Source of the DNA: an uncultured Alphaproteobacteria bacterium
Lineage (GTDB): Bacteria > Pseudomonadota > Alphaproteobacteria > MPNO01 > UBA2964
Assembly (NCBI GenBank): GCA_943787225.1
Contig: CALSLP010000005.1
Location: 62,001-126,000 of the forward strand
DNA length: 64,000 bases
Direction of reading: 5' to 3'
Under the pieces are notes generated by a model that did not search any database, was not told where the DNA came from, and was given only the letters and a program-made list of their open reading frames with translations. Below are positions 45,005 through 54,977 of this stretch, one piece after another; position 1 is the stretch's first letter, and the number at the start of each line of letters is the position of its first letter. Position numbers and translations under genes: made by a program.

Positions 45005-46021
45005 ATGAGTACGACATCCGCCATCATGCGTATCATTCGGACATATTCGGACCTGCCGGAAACAGACAAAGGGGCGGCCATCGCCCTTGGTAATTTCGAC
45101 GGTGTTCACCTCGGCCATCAGACAGTGATCGGCGAGATGATGGATATTGCGAAATCATTGGGTGTTTCGTCTGCGGCGATGACGTTTGACCCGCATCCGC
45201 GCCGGTATTTTCAAGCCGATATACCGCTTTTCGAAATGACCCCCGGCGCTGCTAAATCGCGGCATATAGCGGCATTGGGAACGGACATTCATTATGTCAT
45301 GCCGTTTGATCCGAGTTTTTCGTCTCTGGAAGCAAATAAGTTTATCGAAGACGTACTGGTAGAGGGGCTTGGTGCCCGCCATATCGTCGCCGGTTATGAT
45401 TTCGTATTTGGCAAAGGCCGGAAGGGTGATGTCAGTCTCCTCGAGCAAGGCGGTGTGGAACATGGCTTTGGCGTCACCATTGTACCTGCCGTGCAGGCTG
45501 AGGACGGTACAACCTACTCGTCTACGGTAATACGCAAGCATATCCAGGAGGGTAGGCCCCGCGAGACTGCAGAATTGCTTGGTCGAGCATGGGAGATCGA
45601 AGGCGAGGTTATGACCGGTGATCAACGGGGACGCCAGATCGGCTTCCCCACCGCGAATGTTGATCCCGGTTCTTATGTTATGCCGGCGCTCGGTGTTTAT
45701 GCCGTTTGGGTTGGGGTGACAGACGGTTCTGACACTGTGTGGCACAAAGCTGTCGTCAATGTGGGACGTCGTCCGACCTTTGACGGCGAGGGAATTACGG
45801 TTGAAACGCACATTTTCGACTTTGACGATGACTTGTATGGCAAAGTTTTACGTGTCGCGTTTGTGGAATTTATTCGCCCTGAAATGAAGTTTGACGGTTT
45901 CGAGGCAATCAAAGCCCAAATTGCGGCGGATTGTGTGACCGCGCGTGAAATCCTTGACGCCGCGACTTGCGATGATATCACGACACCAAGGCAAATTGCT
46001 GAAGCTGGAAATGAACGATGA
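45005..46021 (+). CDS. ribF: Bifunctional riboflavin kinase/FAD synthetase
   Basis: 338 residues. Makes FMN and then FAD. The N-terminal nucleotidyltransferase has GNFDGVHLGHQ near 31-41; the C-terminal flavokinase has RGRQIGFPTANVD near 210-222 and GVYAVWV. ATG 45005 follows GAGGGA at six bases; an in-frame ATG at 45026 is the alternative. Its stop overlaps the ileS start as ATGA, a coupling seen in many Proteobacteria. Confidence 0.95.
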   Translation: MSTTSAIMRIIRTYSDLPETDKGAAIALGNFDGVHLGHQTVIGEMMDIAKSLGVSSAAMTFDPHPRRYFQADIPLFEMTPGAAKSRHIAALGTDIHYVMPFDPSFSSLEANKFIEDVLVEGLGARHIVAGYDFVFGKGRKGDVSLLEQGGVEHGFGVTIVPAVQAEDGTTYSSTVIRKHIQEGRPRETAELLGRAWEIEGEVMTGDQRGRQIGFPTANVDPGSYVMPALGVYAVWVGVTDGSDTVWHKAVVNVGRRPTFDGEGITVETHIFDFDDDLYGKVLRVAFVEFIRPEMKFDGFEAIKAQIAADCVTAREILDAATCDDITTPRQIAEAGNER

Positions 46022-48840
46022 GTGCTGATTACAAATCCACCGTTTTTTTACCGACCACAGATTTTCCCATGCGGGGATCTTTGCCGGAACGTGAACCCGA
46101 AACGCTAGCGCGTTGGCAAAAAATCGATCTTTATAATCGGCTTCGCGAAGACTCCAAGGGCCGGGAGAAATTCATCCTGCATGATGGCCCTCCTTACGCG
46201 AACGGCAATCTGCATATTGGTCATGCCCTGAATAAGATTCTTAAGGACGTCATCAACCGTTCTCAGCAAATGCTTGGTAAGGATGCTAATTATGTTCCGG
46301 GTTGGGACTGCCATGGTTTGCCGATTGAGTGGAAAATCGAAGAAAAATATCGCAAGGACGGCAAAGATAAAGATGAGGTTCCGGTCGCTGACTTCCGTCA
46401 GGAATGTCGCGATTTTGCGGCCCATTGGATCGGCGTGCAGTCCGAAGAATTCCAGCGTCTTGGTGTTATCGGTGATTGGAAAAACCCCTACACAACGATG
46501 GCGTATAAAGCCGAAGGCCGTATTGTCCGGGAACTCGGTAAGTTCCTGTTAAATGGGGGGCTGTTTCGTGGCGAGAAACCGGTCATGTGGTCGCCGGTTG
46601 AGAAAACCGCGCTGGCGGAAGCCGAAGTTGAATATCACGATCATAAATCGACTCAGATCTGGGTCCGTTTTCCAGTCATAAATACCGAAATTGAGGCCCT
46701 TAAAAATGGCTATGCCGTCATCTGGACGACAACGCCTTGGACCATTCCGGGCAATCGGGCGATCGCCTACGGGGCTGACCTTGAATATGCCGTCGTGGAG
46801 ATTGTTGATCCCGGCGAAAATGAAGTCCTGAAATCGGGTGATACGCTCTTGCTCGCGGACTCTCTTGCCACGGGTGTTTTGGCGGCTTGTGGCGTTAAAG
46901 ACTCAAAAACAATCGCTCATATTAGGGGCGCTGATCTGCAAGGCACGATTTGTCACCATCCGTTTCATGGCCAAGGGTACGACTTTGATGTGCCGCTCCT
47001 GCCGGGTGATCATGTAACGGAAGAAGACGGCACCGGGCTGGTTCATACGGCACCGGGGCATGGTGTCGAAGATTTCATCGTCGGGCAGGCTTACGGTATC
47101 GAAGTGCCTCGGACTGTTGAAGGAAACGGCTGTTATTACCAGCACGTTCCCCTCTTTGCGGGACAGCACGTTTATAAAGCGGATGGTCCGGTCACAGAGG
47201 CGCTCACAGATGTAGGCGGTCTTATTTCGAGCGATACACTTGTGCATTCCTACCCCCATAGTTGGCGGTCGAAGGCGCCGTTGATCTATCGGACGACACC
47301 ACAATGGTTCATCTCGATGGAGACCAACGATCTGCGCGCCAAGGCGTTGGCCGCGATTGACGAGACAGCATTTTATCCAGCAAGCGGGAAAAATCGACTA
47401 CAGGGCATGATTTCCAGCCGGCCAGACTGGTGCGTGTCTCGCCAGAGGGCATGGGGTGTCCCCATCACAGTCTTCGTGAATAAAGAGACCGGTGAGCCGC
47501 TGCGCGACGAAGCTGTGATGAACAGAATCTCGGATGCAATTGAACAAGAGGGCGCTGACTGCTGGTTTGAAAGCGATCCGGCTCGTTTTCTGGGGGATGA
47601 TTACAGTCCTGACGATTATGAACAGATTTTTGATATTCTCGATGTATGGTTTGATTCAGGCTCGACGCATAATTTTGTCTTGGAAGACCGTGATGACCTT
47701 GAATGGCCGGCGACTCTTTATCTTGAAGGGTCTGATCAGCATCGTGGCTGGTTCCATTCATCTTTGCTTGAATCCTGTGGCACCCGTGGTCGGGCTCCGT
47801 ATGAAGGCGTTCTGACGCACGGTTTTGTTCTCGCTGAAAAAGGCGTGAAAATGTCTAAATCGCAGGGCAATACCGTTGCGCCGCAGGAAATCATCAAGAA
47901 CTTTGGTGCCGATATTCTGAGAATTTGGGTCGTTGCTTCTGACTATTCAGAGGACCTTAAGATCGGGCCTGAAATCATCAAGCATCAGGCAGATGCCTAC
48001 CGCCGGCTGCGCAATACTTTTCGGTATTTGCTCGGCAATTTGCACGGTTTTGAAGAGAGTGAGCGTGTCGCAGTTGAAAGCATGCCAGAGCTTGAGAGAT
48101 TTGTTCTGCATCGTTTGGCTGAGCTCGATGTGTTGGTTCGGGAATGTTGTGCAAAATATGATTTCCACGCGATGTTTACCGCGCTGCATAATTTCTGCGC
48201 GGTCGAGCTATCATCGTTTTATTTTGATATGCGGAAAGACACGCTTTACTGCGATCCTGTAGATAGCCTCGACCGTCGGGCCGCCCGGACCGTGCTGGAT
48301 AAGCTTTATATGTCCCTCACCGCGTGGCTTGCACCGATCATTCCGTTCACGGCTGAAGAGGCCTGGCTGACGCGCTTCCCGGAAGAGGGAGATGATGGCA
48401 GTATTCATCTTAGACAGTTTTCCGAAATTCCATCTGAGTGGCGGAATGAGGCGTTAGCGGAGAAATGGCAACTTGTCCGTAATCTAAGGCGTGTTGTAAC
48501 CGGCGCTTTGGAAATCGAACGGGCAGAGAAACGGATTGGCTCCAGTCTCGGCGCTAACGCGACCGTCTATGCATCACCAGCCTATCAGGCGGCCTTGGCA
48601 GAAGTTAATTTAGCGGATTTATGCATTACATCGTCGGCCTGTTTCGATGATGGCGAAGCCCCGGTCGATGCGTTCTTGATTTCTGAGATAGCGGATATAG
48701 GTGTGGTGATTACCCCAGCCGATGGTGAAAAATGTGGTCGATGCTGGAAGGTTTTGCCAGAGGTTGGTACTCATCAAATTCATGAGGATTTGTGTGGTCG
48801 ATGTGCTTCCGCAGTTGGTGATACCCCTGTTACGGCATAA
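46018..48840 (+). CDS. ileS: Isoleucyl-tRNA synthetase
   Basis: 940 residues, normal for the bacterial enzyme. Charges tRNA-Ile in the cytosol and edits valine. HIGH motif at 66-69 (NLHIGHA), KMSKS near 611-615, editing domain with TTTPWTIPGNRAI near 240, anticodon-binding helices, and a C-terminal zinc ribbon with C-x2-C pairs (GRCWK and CGRCAS). It is coupled to ribF and followed by lspA 12 bases later. Confidence 0.97.
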   Translation: MSADYKSTVFLPTTDFPMRGSLPEREPETLARWQKIDLYNRLREDSKGREKFILHDGPPYANGNLHIGHALNKILKDVINRSQQMLGKDANYVPGWDCHGLPIEWKIEEKYRKDGKDKDEVPVADFRQECRDFAAHWIGVQSEEFQRLGVIGDWKNPYTTMAYKAEGRIVRELGKFLLNGGLFRGEKPVMWSPVEKTALAEAEVEYHDHKSTQIWVRFPVINTEIEALKNGYAVIWTTTPWTIPGNRAIAYGADLEYAVVEIVDPGENEVLKSGDTLLLADSLATGVLAACGVKDSKTIAHIRGADLQGTICHHPFHGQGYDFDVPLLPGDHVTEEDGTGLVHTAPGHGVEDFIVGQAYGIEVPRTVEGNGCYYQHVPLFAGQHVYKADGPVTEALTDVGGLISSDTLVHSYPHSWRSKAPLIYRTTPQWFISMETNDLRAKALAAIDETAFYPASGKNRLQGMISSRPDWCVSRQRAWGVPITVFVNKETGEPLRDEAVMNRISDAIEQEGADCWFESDPARFLGDDYSPDDYEQIFDILDVWFDSGSTHNFVLEDRDDLEWPATLYLEGSDQHRGWFHSSLLESCGTRGRAPYEGVLTHGFVLAEKGVKMSKSQGNTVAPQEIIKNFGADILRIWVVASDYSEDLKIGPEIIKHQADAYRRLRNTFRYLLGNLHGFEESERVAVESMPELERFVLHRLAELDVLVRECCAKYDFHAMFTALHNFCAVELSSFYFDMRKDTLYCDPVDSLDRRAARTVLDKLYMSLTAWLAPIIPFTAEEAWLTRFPEEGDDGSIHLRQFSEIPSEWRNEALAEKWQLVRNLRRVVTGALEIERAEKRIGSSLGANATVYASPAYQAALAEVNLADLCITSSACFDDGEAPVDAFLISEIADIGVVITPADGEKCGRCWKVLPEVGTHQIHEDLCGRCASAVGDTPVTA

Positions 48841-48852
48841 GGTAACCAATCG

Positions 48853-49335
48853 ATGATGCATATGGGACCAACCCGAGCGGGAACGCTCATCGCCCTGTTG
48901 ACCATTCTGTTTGATCAGCTGAGCAAGTGGTGGATCTTGAATGTCACGATGGTGCCACCCCGCATTATCCCGGTGACCAGCTTTTTCGATCTTGTCTTGG
49001 TGCATAATCGTGGCGCTAGTTTCGGCATTTTCAGCGACGCCCCCGGATGGGCAAGTGTGGCATTGATCGTTTTTGCTATCTTAATTTCGATCGCGCTGGC
49101 GATTTGGATGTGGCGGGTCAACGAAACTTTGCTCGCTGTGGCGCTTGCCCTGGTGATCGGCGGAGCGGTGGGCAATGTTATTGATCGTATACGATTTGGC
49201 GCGGTCGTTGATTTTCTTGATTTTCACGTCGCTGGCTGGCATTGGCCGGCTTTTAATATTGCAGACTCTGCGATCACCATAGGTGTGATACTATTAATAC
49301 TGGACTCCTTGAAATCGAGGCCCGAAAACACTTAA
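48853..49335 (+). CDS. lspA: Lipoprotein signal peptidase II
   Basis: 160 residues, four membrane helices. Cuts signal peptides of lipoproteins before the lipid-modified cysteine. Catalytic aspartates are D120 (FGAVVDFLDF) and D138 (PAFNIADSAI). ATGATGCATATG offers several starts; the first at 48853 is taken. A lipoprotein gene follows immediately downstream, as usual in this order. Confidence 0.94.
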   Translation: MMHMGPTRAGTLIALLTILFDQLSKWWILNVTMVPPRIIPVTSFFDLVLVHNRGASFGIFSDAPGWASVALIVFAILISIALAIWMWRVNETLLAVALALVIGGAVGNVIDRIRFGAVVDFLDFHVAGWHWPAFNIADSAITIGVILLILDSLKSRPENT

Positions 49336-49371
49336 ATATTAGAGTGTCGGACAGGATACGGATTGCATCGC

Positions 49372-49950
49372 ATGAAAACGAAGAAGTCGGCTTTACCCGC
49401 CCTAATGGGGTTAATCATTGGCGCTATCGGTCTCGGTGGGTGTGAAAGTGCGAAGGAAGTCATTGGGTTGTCGAAGCAGGCACCGGACGAATTTGCAATT
49501 GTTACGCGGGCACCGCTGAGTATCCCCCCACAATATGGTTTGCGCCCTCCCAAGCCAGGTGCTGCAAGGCCGCAGGAAACGACCCCGACCACGGAGGCCC
49601 GTAGTATTTTGCTGCGCAATTCAGGTCTAAGAGGACAGGCGAGTGCGGTTACATCCGGAAAGTTTTCCAGCAGTGAAGCCGCGTTTCTGAAGCGTGCGGG
49701 TGCCTTGAATGTTGACCCATCGATTAGACAGCTGGTCAATGTTGAAAGCAGTGCGCTGGTGGATGCCAACAAAAGCGTCCTTAGAAAAGTGATTTTCTGG
49801 CAGGATCCCGAACAACCGGGAAAAATCGTAGATGCTACGAAGGAATCAAGGCGTATACGTAAGGTTACGGCGCAGGGCGACTCAATCACCAAGGGCGACG
49901 TGCCGGTGATTACCCGAAAGAAAAAAGGTTGGCTCGAAGGTATTTTCTGA
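49372..49950 (+). CDS. DUF3035 lipoprotein
   Basis: 192 residues. A lipoprotein signal ends in the lipobox LGGC (C at about 24), so it should be lipidated and anchored in the envelope. The segment PDEFAIVTRAPLSIPPQYGLRPPKPG is the DUF3035 signature. The rest is polar, with a basic C-terminus. ATG 49372 (MKTKKSALPALMG) is the natural start; the TTG three codons earlier is less likely. The family is typical of Alphaproteobacteria and often follows lspA; its role is unknown. Confidence 0.85.
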   Translation: MKTKKSALPALMGLIIGAIGLGGCESAKEVIGLSKQAPDEFAIVTRAPLSIPPQYGLRPPKPGAARPQETTPTTEARSILLRNSGLRGQASAVTSGKFSSSEAAFLKRAGALNVDPSIRQLVNVESSALVDANKSVLRKVIFWQDPEQPGKIVDATKESRRIRKVTAQGDSITKGDVPVITRKKKGWLEGIF

Positions 49951-49986
49951 TACCCCGTTAGAACACCGTCGTCACTAAGAGTTGAG

Positions 49987-50016
49987 AAACACTGGCTTGC
50001 AATGGCCGGTGTTTTG
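49987..50016 (+). terminator. Probable terminator after the DUF3035 gene
   Basis: aaacactggc pairs with gccggtgttt (10 bp, one G-T pair) around an 8-base loop, then a short run TTTTG. It would end the ribF-ileS-lspA-DUF3035 transcript before the peptidase genes. Confidence 0.55.
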
Positions 50017-50054
50017 TCCATATAGCCTAAGACAAAGGAATTGGAGACCCTGAC

Positions 50055-51413
50055 ATGATTCCACTAAGGCTCATAACGGCATTATTTGGCATCGCGACAA
50101 TACTGGTGACGGTATTTGCGAAATCGCCATCTGCAGCGGTCTTTAACCCCGAAAGCTTTGTGCTGAAAAACGGCATGCAGGTCGTTGTAATTTCGAACCG
50201 TCGCGCTCCTGTCGTTTCGCATATGGTTTGGTACAAGACTGGCGCCGCTGACGAGCCTCGTGGAAAGTCTGGCATCGCGCACTTTTTTGAACATCTTATG
50301 TTTAAGGGAACCAAATCGGTTCCCCCCGGAGAATTTTCCAAAATCATTGCGCGTCATGGTGGGCGCGATAATGCCTTTACGACTCAGGATTACACGGCCT
50401 ATTTCCAGATCGTTGCGCGAGATAAGCTCGATCTGGTGATGCGTCTCGAGGCCGACCGGATGCGGAACTTGGTGCTAACCGATGCAGAAGTTTTGCCGGA
50501 ACGTGATGTTGTTCTGGAAGAACGTCGCTCGCGCACTGACAATAATCCGGGTTCTCAGCTTTGGGAGGCATCACGAGCGGCCCTGTTTTTAAATCATCCC
50601 TATAAAATCCCGGTGATCGGCTGGAAGCATGAGATTGAGAGACTCACAACCAAGGATGCCCTCGATTTTTACAGACGGTACTACGTCCCCAATAATGCAA
50701 TTTTGATTGTTGCCGGTGATGTGAACGCGAAGGAATTAAAGCCGCTTGCCGAGAAATATTATGGTGTTATTCCGCGCGGTCGGGAGATCGTTCGCAACCG
50801 AATAACAGAGCCGCCGCATTTGGCGGGCAGACGGGTTGAGATGGGCAGCCATCGGGTCGGGCGGCCGAGTATCTCGCAAACCTACCTGGCATCGTCCTAT
50901 GCGACAGCGAAGGGAAATCAAGCCTATGCCTTGCTCGTTCTTGCTGAAATTTTTGGCGGGAGTTCAACGGCTCAGCTATATCGGAGCCTGGTAGTAGATC
51001 AGAATGTTGCGTCTTCCGCCGGGGCCTGGTTTAGCGCTGATGCGTTGGACTTCGGGACGTTTGGTCTATCGGCTTCTCCGCGTCCTGGCGTGTCGCTTGA
51101 GAAGGTTGAAGCGGCGTTGCGGGCCGAGGTGAAAAAGCTTTTAAAAGACGGTGTCTCGGAAAAAGAGCTTAAACGAGCAGTGAAGGCCATGGTGGCGAGC
51201 GCTGTTTATGCCAGAGATTCTTTGCGGGCAGCACCGAATATCATCGGGCGGGCGTTATCGACCGGTCGCACAATCGCTGAAGTTGAGTCATGGCCAGATC
51301 GTATAAAAGCCGTGACAGTTGATGAAGTTAATGCTGCGGCCCGCGCCGTTCTGCGAGTTGAGAGTTCTGTGACGGCGATATTACGGAAGAAGCAGAAGGC
51401 GGGGACAGATTAA
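50055..51413 (+). CDS. M16-family zinc metallopeptidase
   Basis: 452 residues. A hydrophobic N-terminus (residues 5-28) is a signal peptide, so it acts in the periplasm. The inverted zinc motif HxxEH is H76-F-F-E79-H80 (AHFFEHLMFKGT), with the distal glutamate in the following helix region. Half of a two-gene M16 pair; the partner lacks the motif, so together they should form a heterodimer like the mitochondrial processing peptidase. ATG 50055 follows GGAG. Pairs like this in Alphaproteobacteria clear periplasmic peptides; the substrate is unknown. Confidence 0.92.
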   Translation: MIPLRLITALFGIATILVTVFAKSPSAAVFNPESFVLKNGMQVVVISNRRAPVVSHMVWYKTGAADEPRGKSGIAHFFEHLMFKGTKSVPPGEFSKIIARHGGRDNAFTTQDYTAYFQIVARDKLDLVMRLEADRMRNLVLTDAEVLPERDVVLEERRSRTDNNPGSQLWEASRAALFLNHPYKIPVIGWKHEIERLTTKDALDFYRRYYVPNNAILIVAGDVNAKELKPLAEKYYGVIPRGREIVRNRITEPPHLAGRRVEMGSHRVGRPSISQTYLASSYATAKGNQAYALLVLAEIFGGSSTAQLYRSLVVDQNVASSAGAWFSADALDFGTFGLSASPRPGVSLEKVEAALRAEVKKLLKDGVSEKELKRAVKAMVASAVYARDSLRAAPNIIGRALSTGRTIAEVESWPDRIKAVTVDEVNAAARAVLRVESSVTAILRKKQKAGTD

Positions 51414-52759
51414 TGAACATCGCGCGCCCTCGATTTTGGACTAATGTCGTGAAGCTACCGCTCTTGGGCTTGTTTTACCTGTTCGCTATGCCGTCCTATG
51501 CGATTGATATCCAGAAAGTCCGTAGTCCAGGTGGCATCGAAGCCTGGCTCGTTCAGGACAAAAGTGTTCCTGTAATCTCAATGAACTTTGCCTTTAAAAC
51601 AGGCGGTACAGCCTATGACCCGGTTACGAAAGAAGGGCTCGCGCGCATGATTGCGGCGATGCTCGATGAAGGGGCGGGTGATCTAAAGTCTCAGGCATTT
51701 CAAACACAACTTCAGGGGACAGCTGCTCGGCTCGGCTTTTCTGCTTCAACTGATAAGTTCCGTGGATCCTTTAGCGCGCTGAAGGCCAACAAAGATGAAG
51801 CCTTTCGTCTGCTTGGATTAGCGTTGAACAAACCACGATTTGATGGCAAGCCGATCGAGAGGATCAAAGGTCAGATAATCGCGAGTATTCAACGGAGCGC
51901 ACAGGACCCGGACATGATCGGGACACGGGCCTGGTACAAGGCGGTTTTTCCCAATCATCCCTATGGGAGACCTGGTGATGGCACTGTTGAGTCGATTAAG
52001 GCGTTGGTCGCAAAGGATCTTAGAGAATTTATGCGGCGTCATGTTGTGCGGGACTCGCTGATCGTTGCTGTCGCAGGTGATATTTCGTCAGCGGAGTTGG
52101 CACGACGGCTCGATCAGATATTTGGCACGTTACCTGCAGCAGGGAATGCGAAAAATATTGCAGAAATTGCACCTGCGGCAGTGGGCAAGGTCATCGTTAT
52201 CGATCGGAAAATACCGCAAAGCACAGTAATGTTTGGCCATTCTGGCGTTAAACGCAACGACCCGGATTGGTACATTGCTTCCGTAATGAACCGCATTTTG
52301 GGTGGCGGTGGCTTCTCGTCCCGCTTGATGGAAGAGATACGGGAAAAGCGGGGACTGGCCTATGGCGTGTATAGCTATTTAAACCCGTATGATCATGCCG
52401 CATTGTATATGGGCGGTGTTGCGACAGCGAATTCGCGCGTCGCTGAGTCTCTTAAAGTCATTCGGTCAGAATGGAAAAAGATGGCGGAAAAGGGTGTGAC
52501 GGCGAAAGAGCTTGCTGCCGCAAAAACCTATATTAATGGTTCGTTTCCTTTGCGGTTGGATTCGACACGCCGAATTGCCAGTCTTTTGCTGGCAGTGCAG
52601 GTTAATAATCTTGGCGAAGACTATCTCGACAAACGTCCGAGTCTGATCAATGCGGTGACCCAGGCGGATATTAAAAGGGTCGCGAAGAAGCTGTTGCGCC
52701 CTGAGGCTCTGACGGTGGTGATTGTTGGTCAGCCAAAAGGCATCAAGTCAACGCCCTGA
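51413..52759 (+). CDS. M16-family peptidase-like partner without zinc motif
   Basis: 448 residues, with an N-terminal signal segment (LPLLGLFYLFAMPSYA). It has the M16 fold (MNFAFKTGGTAYDPVTKEGL, later RMEEIREKRGLAYGVYSYL-like block with the conserved R-Y pair) but no HxxEH: the position reads GLARMIAAMLDEG. So it is the non-catalytic subunit of the pair. Start overlaps the first gene's stop by one base (TAATG). This active/inactive pairing is normal for the family. Confidence 0.9.
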   Translation: MNIARPRFWTNVVKLPLLGLFYLFAMPSYAIDIQKVRSPGGIEAWLVQDKSVPVISMNFAFKTGGTAYDPVTKEGLARMIAAMLDEGAGDLKSQAFQTQLQGTAARLGFSASTDKFRGSFSALKANKDEAFRLLGLALNKPRFDGKPIERIKGQIIASIQRSAQDPDMIGTRAWYKAVFPNHPYGRPGDGTVESIKALVAKDLREFMRRHVVRDSLIVAVAGDISSAELARRLDQIFGTLPAAGNAKNIAEIAPAAVGKVIVIDRKIPQSTVMFGHSGVKRNDPDWYIASVMNRILGGGGFSSRLMEEIREKRGLAYGVYSYLNPYDHAALYMGGVATANSRVAESLKVIRSEWKKMAEKGVTAKELAAAKTYINGSFPLRLDSTRRIASLLLAVQVNNLGEDYLDKRPSLINAVTQADIKRVAKKLLRPEALTVVIVGQPKGIKSTP

Positions 52760-52760
52760 G

Positions 52761-53501
52761 TTAAAACAGACCTTTGCGGATCAGGTTTAGGCCGATCAAG
52801 AGCAGCAGGACATAGAGCCAGGTCTTAAATCGTTCCTCTGAAACTTTGTCGCGGAGTGTCTTCCCGGCAAACATGCCAATTGCTGTAGGGATGAGGGCGA
52901 GGGCGGAGATCGTCGCATTCTCGATTACCAGTCCACCTTCTCGAATAAGCGATAGGGTCAGAAATGATCCCGTGATCAGGAATTGAATGCCTAACGCCTG
53001 AACAAACAGGTTTTTGGTCATGCCGAGCGCCTGAAAATAAATGACAACGGGAATTCCGATGGACCCAGTGGTGCCCGAGAGGACACCAGACAGAAACCCG
53101 ACCACCGGTGACAACAGGGGCAGCGTCTTTTCTGTGCAGCTGAGTCGGACAGCAAATAGGTTGTTGATCGAATAGAAGAAAACAAGTAGCCCTAGCGCGA
53201 TGAGAAGATAGGATGAATCGAGCCTGTAGAGCGCATAGGTGCCTACAAAAACGCCAATTGCTGCCGTTAAGAGCATTGGCCAAAACTTTTGCATCAGCTC
53301 GGAGAAGTACCCGCCTTGAAACGCCTGCATGATATTGGTCGCGATGATGGGAACGATCAGCAACGGGATGGCGACCTGGAGGTCGAGGACAATCGACATG
53401 AGCGCAATGGACGTAAGCGGCAATCCCATGCCGGTTATGCCTTTTACAATGCCGCCGCAAAAGAAAGCGATACCTACTGTTAAAAGAACGTATGGTTCCA
53501 C
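52761..53501 (-). CDS. TauE/SafE-family membrane exporter
   Basis: 246 residues with about eight helices in the inner membrane. The family start (VLLTVGIAFFCGGIVKGITGMGLPL) and the repeat in the second half (SPVVGFLSGVLSGTTGSIGIPVVIYF) are clear. TauE/SafE proteins export sulfite, sulfoacetate or similar small anions. GTG 53501 has AGGAG six bases upstream; the longer reading from 53573 has no membrane start and is rejected. Its stop is one base from the M16 gene on the other strand. Confidence 0.87.
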   Translation of the reverse strand: MEPYVLLTVGIAFFCGGIVKGITGMGLPLTSIALMSIVLDLQVAIPLLIVPIIATNIMQAFQGGYFSELMQKFWPMLLTAAIGVFVGTYALYRLDSSYLLIALGLLVFFYSINNLFAVRLSCTEKTLPLLSPVVGFLSGVLSGTTGSIGIPVVIYFQALGMTKNLFVQALGIQFLITGSFLTLSLIREGGLVIENATISALALIPTAIGMFAGKTLRDKVSEERFKTWLYVLLLLIGLNLIRKGLF

Positions 53502-53671
53502 TCGGCACTCCTGAACATCAATTATTTTCTTTCGATTAAACTGTACGGTGGGGCCTGTCGAGAGCAGCCACAAAAAGTCATTCTGACCGGTAAACTATCC
53601 ACCGGTAATCCACCGTGTCCCTTTTCCTGATTCGCATCGCTGGTTTACAGTTAAAGCGAAAGGCCCTGTCT

Positions 53672-54976
53672 ATGTCCTATGTCCAAATAACGTCATCTTG
53701 TTTCTCAGATGTGCTCGGTGCGCATGGGCTAGATCGTGGGCGGTTTAACGCGATTCTGGAAAATGCCAAGCCAGCGCTTGAATCCTTGCGTGCGCAACAC
53801 GCTGATGGAAGCCTGCCATTGTTAGGTCTCCCAGGACGAACAGATGATTTAGCGGCTCTGGAGCTCGTTGCGGAGCGCTATCGTGATCAATTCGACGATG
53901 TCGTTATCCTCGGGACGGGGGGGTCGAGTCTTGGCGGTCAAACCTTGTGCCAGTTGGCAGATTTTGGCTTTGGACCTCAAGGTGGTGCGCCAAGTCTTCA
54001 CTTTTTTGATAACGTTGATCCACACAGCATATCAATCATGCTCGAACGGCTTGCATTGGAGCGGACGGGTTTCCTCGTCATTTCAAAATCAGGATCGACG
54101 GCTGAGACAATGACGCTGTTTTTGGTTTGTCTAAAGGCCGTTCTGGATGCGGTCGGCAAAGACAAGGCGGCAGTCCATTTTACGGCAATAACTGAGCCTG
54201 GTGATAATCTGCTGCGCCGGCTCGCCGACAGCCATGGCATGGCGGTTCTGGATCATGATCCGGGCATTGGCGGGCGCTATTCGGCGTTGTCGCTGGTGGG
54301 GCTGTTGCCGGTGATGATTGCGGGGCTTGATGCCAGGAAAATCCGTGAAGGTGCTGCGGGCGTTTTAAAGCCGATTCTTGCGGAGGAGAAACCGGAAAAA
54401 ATTGATGCGGCAGTGGGTGCCGCGATCTCCGTCGGTTTAGCAACCGAAAACAATATCCTGTCGACTGTTTTTATGCCCTATATGGACAGGCTGGCCGACT
54501 TCGGTTTGTGGTTTCGCCAACTCTGGGCGGAAAGCCTTGGTAAGCAGGGTAAGGGGACCACCCCGATCAACGCTCTGGGGACTGTCGATCAACATAGTCA
54601 GTTGCAGTTGTATCTCGACGGCCCTCGAGACAAGATGTTCACGATTATCATGTTGTCCTGCGCTGGTGCCAGTCTGTCAGTTGATCCGGGATTGGCTGAT
54701 GATGAGGCTCTCGCTTATCTTTCCGGCAAGTCAGTGGGCGATCTGATGGATGCCGAACAGCGCGCAACGGCGGAAACCCTTATTCGCAATAAGCGGCCGA
54801 CGCGTATAATCCAGCTCGATCATCTTGATGAAACCGTGATGGGGGCGTTGATGATGCATTTTATGCTGGAGACAATCATCGCGGCGCATCTGTTTGGTGT
54901 AGACCCGTTCGATCAGCCCGCCGTGGAAGAAGGAAAAATTCTGACCCGTAAGTATCTCGCGGGTGAGGAAGGATGA
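53672..54976 (+). CDS. pgi: Glucose-6-phosphate isomerase
   Basis: 434 residues, somewhat shorter than the enteric enzyme. Interconverts glucose-6-phosphate and fructose-6-phosphate. SIS-domain motifs are present: [15 protein letters not shown] near 87-101 and [12 protein letters not shown] near 143-154; the [21 protein letters not shown] region carries catalytic residues. ATG 53672 (MSYVQITSS) follows AAAGG; the longer frame from 53615 has no ribosome site. One base separates its stop from mutL, an unusual but tight operon. Confidence 0.9.
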   Translation: MSYVQITSSCFSDVLGAHGLDRGRFNAILENAKPALESLRAQHADGSLPLLGLPGRTDDLAALELVAERYRDQFDDVVILGTGGSSLGGQTLCQLADFGFGPQGGAPSLHFFDNVDPHSISIMLERLALERTGFLVISKSGSTAETMTLFLVCLKAVLDAVGKDKAAVHFTAITEPGDNLLRRLADSHGMAVLDHDPGIGGRYSALSLVGLLPVMIAGLDARKIREGAAGVLKPILAEEKPEKIDAAVGAAISVGLATENNILSTVFMPYMDRLADFGLWFRQLWAESLGKQGKGTTPINALGTVDQHSQLQLYLDGPRDKMFTIIMLSCAGASLSVDPGLADDEALAYLSGKSVGDLMDAEQRATAETLIRNKRPTRIIQLDHLDETVMGALMMHFMLETIIAAHLFGVDPFDQPAVEEGKILTRKYLAGEEG

Positions 54977-54977
54977 T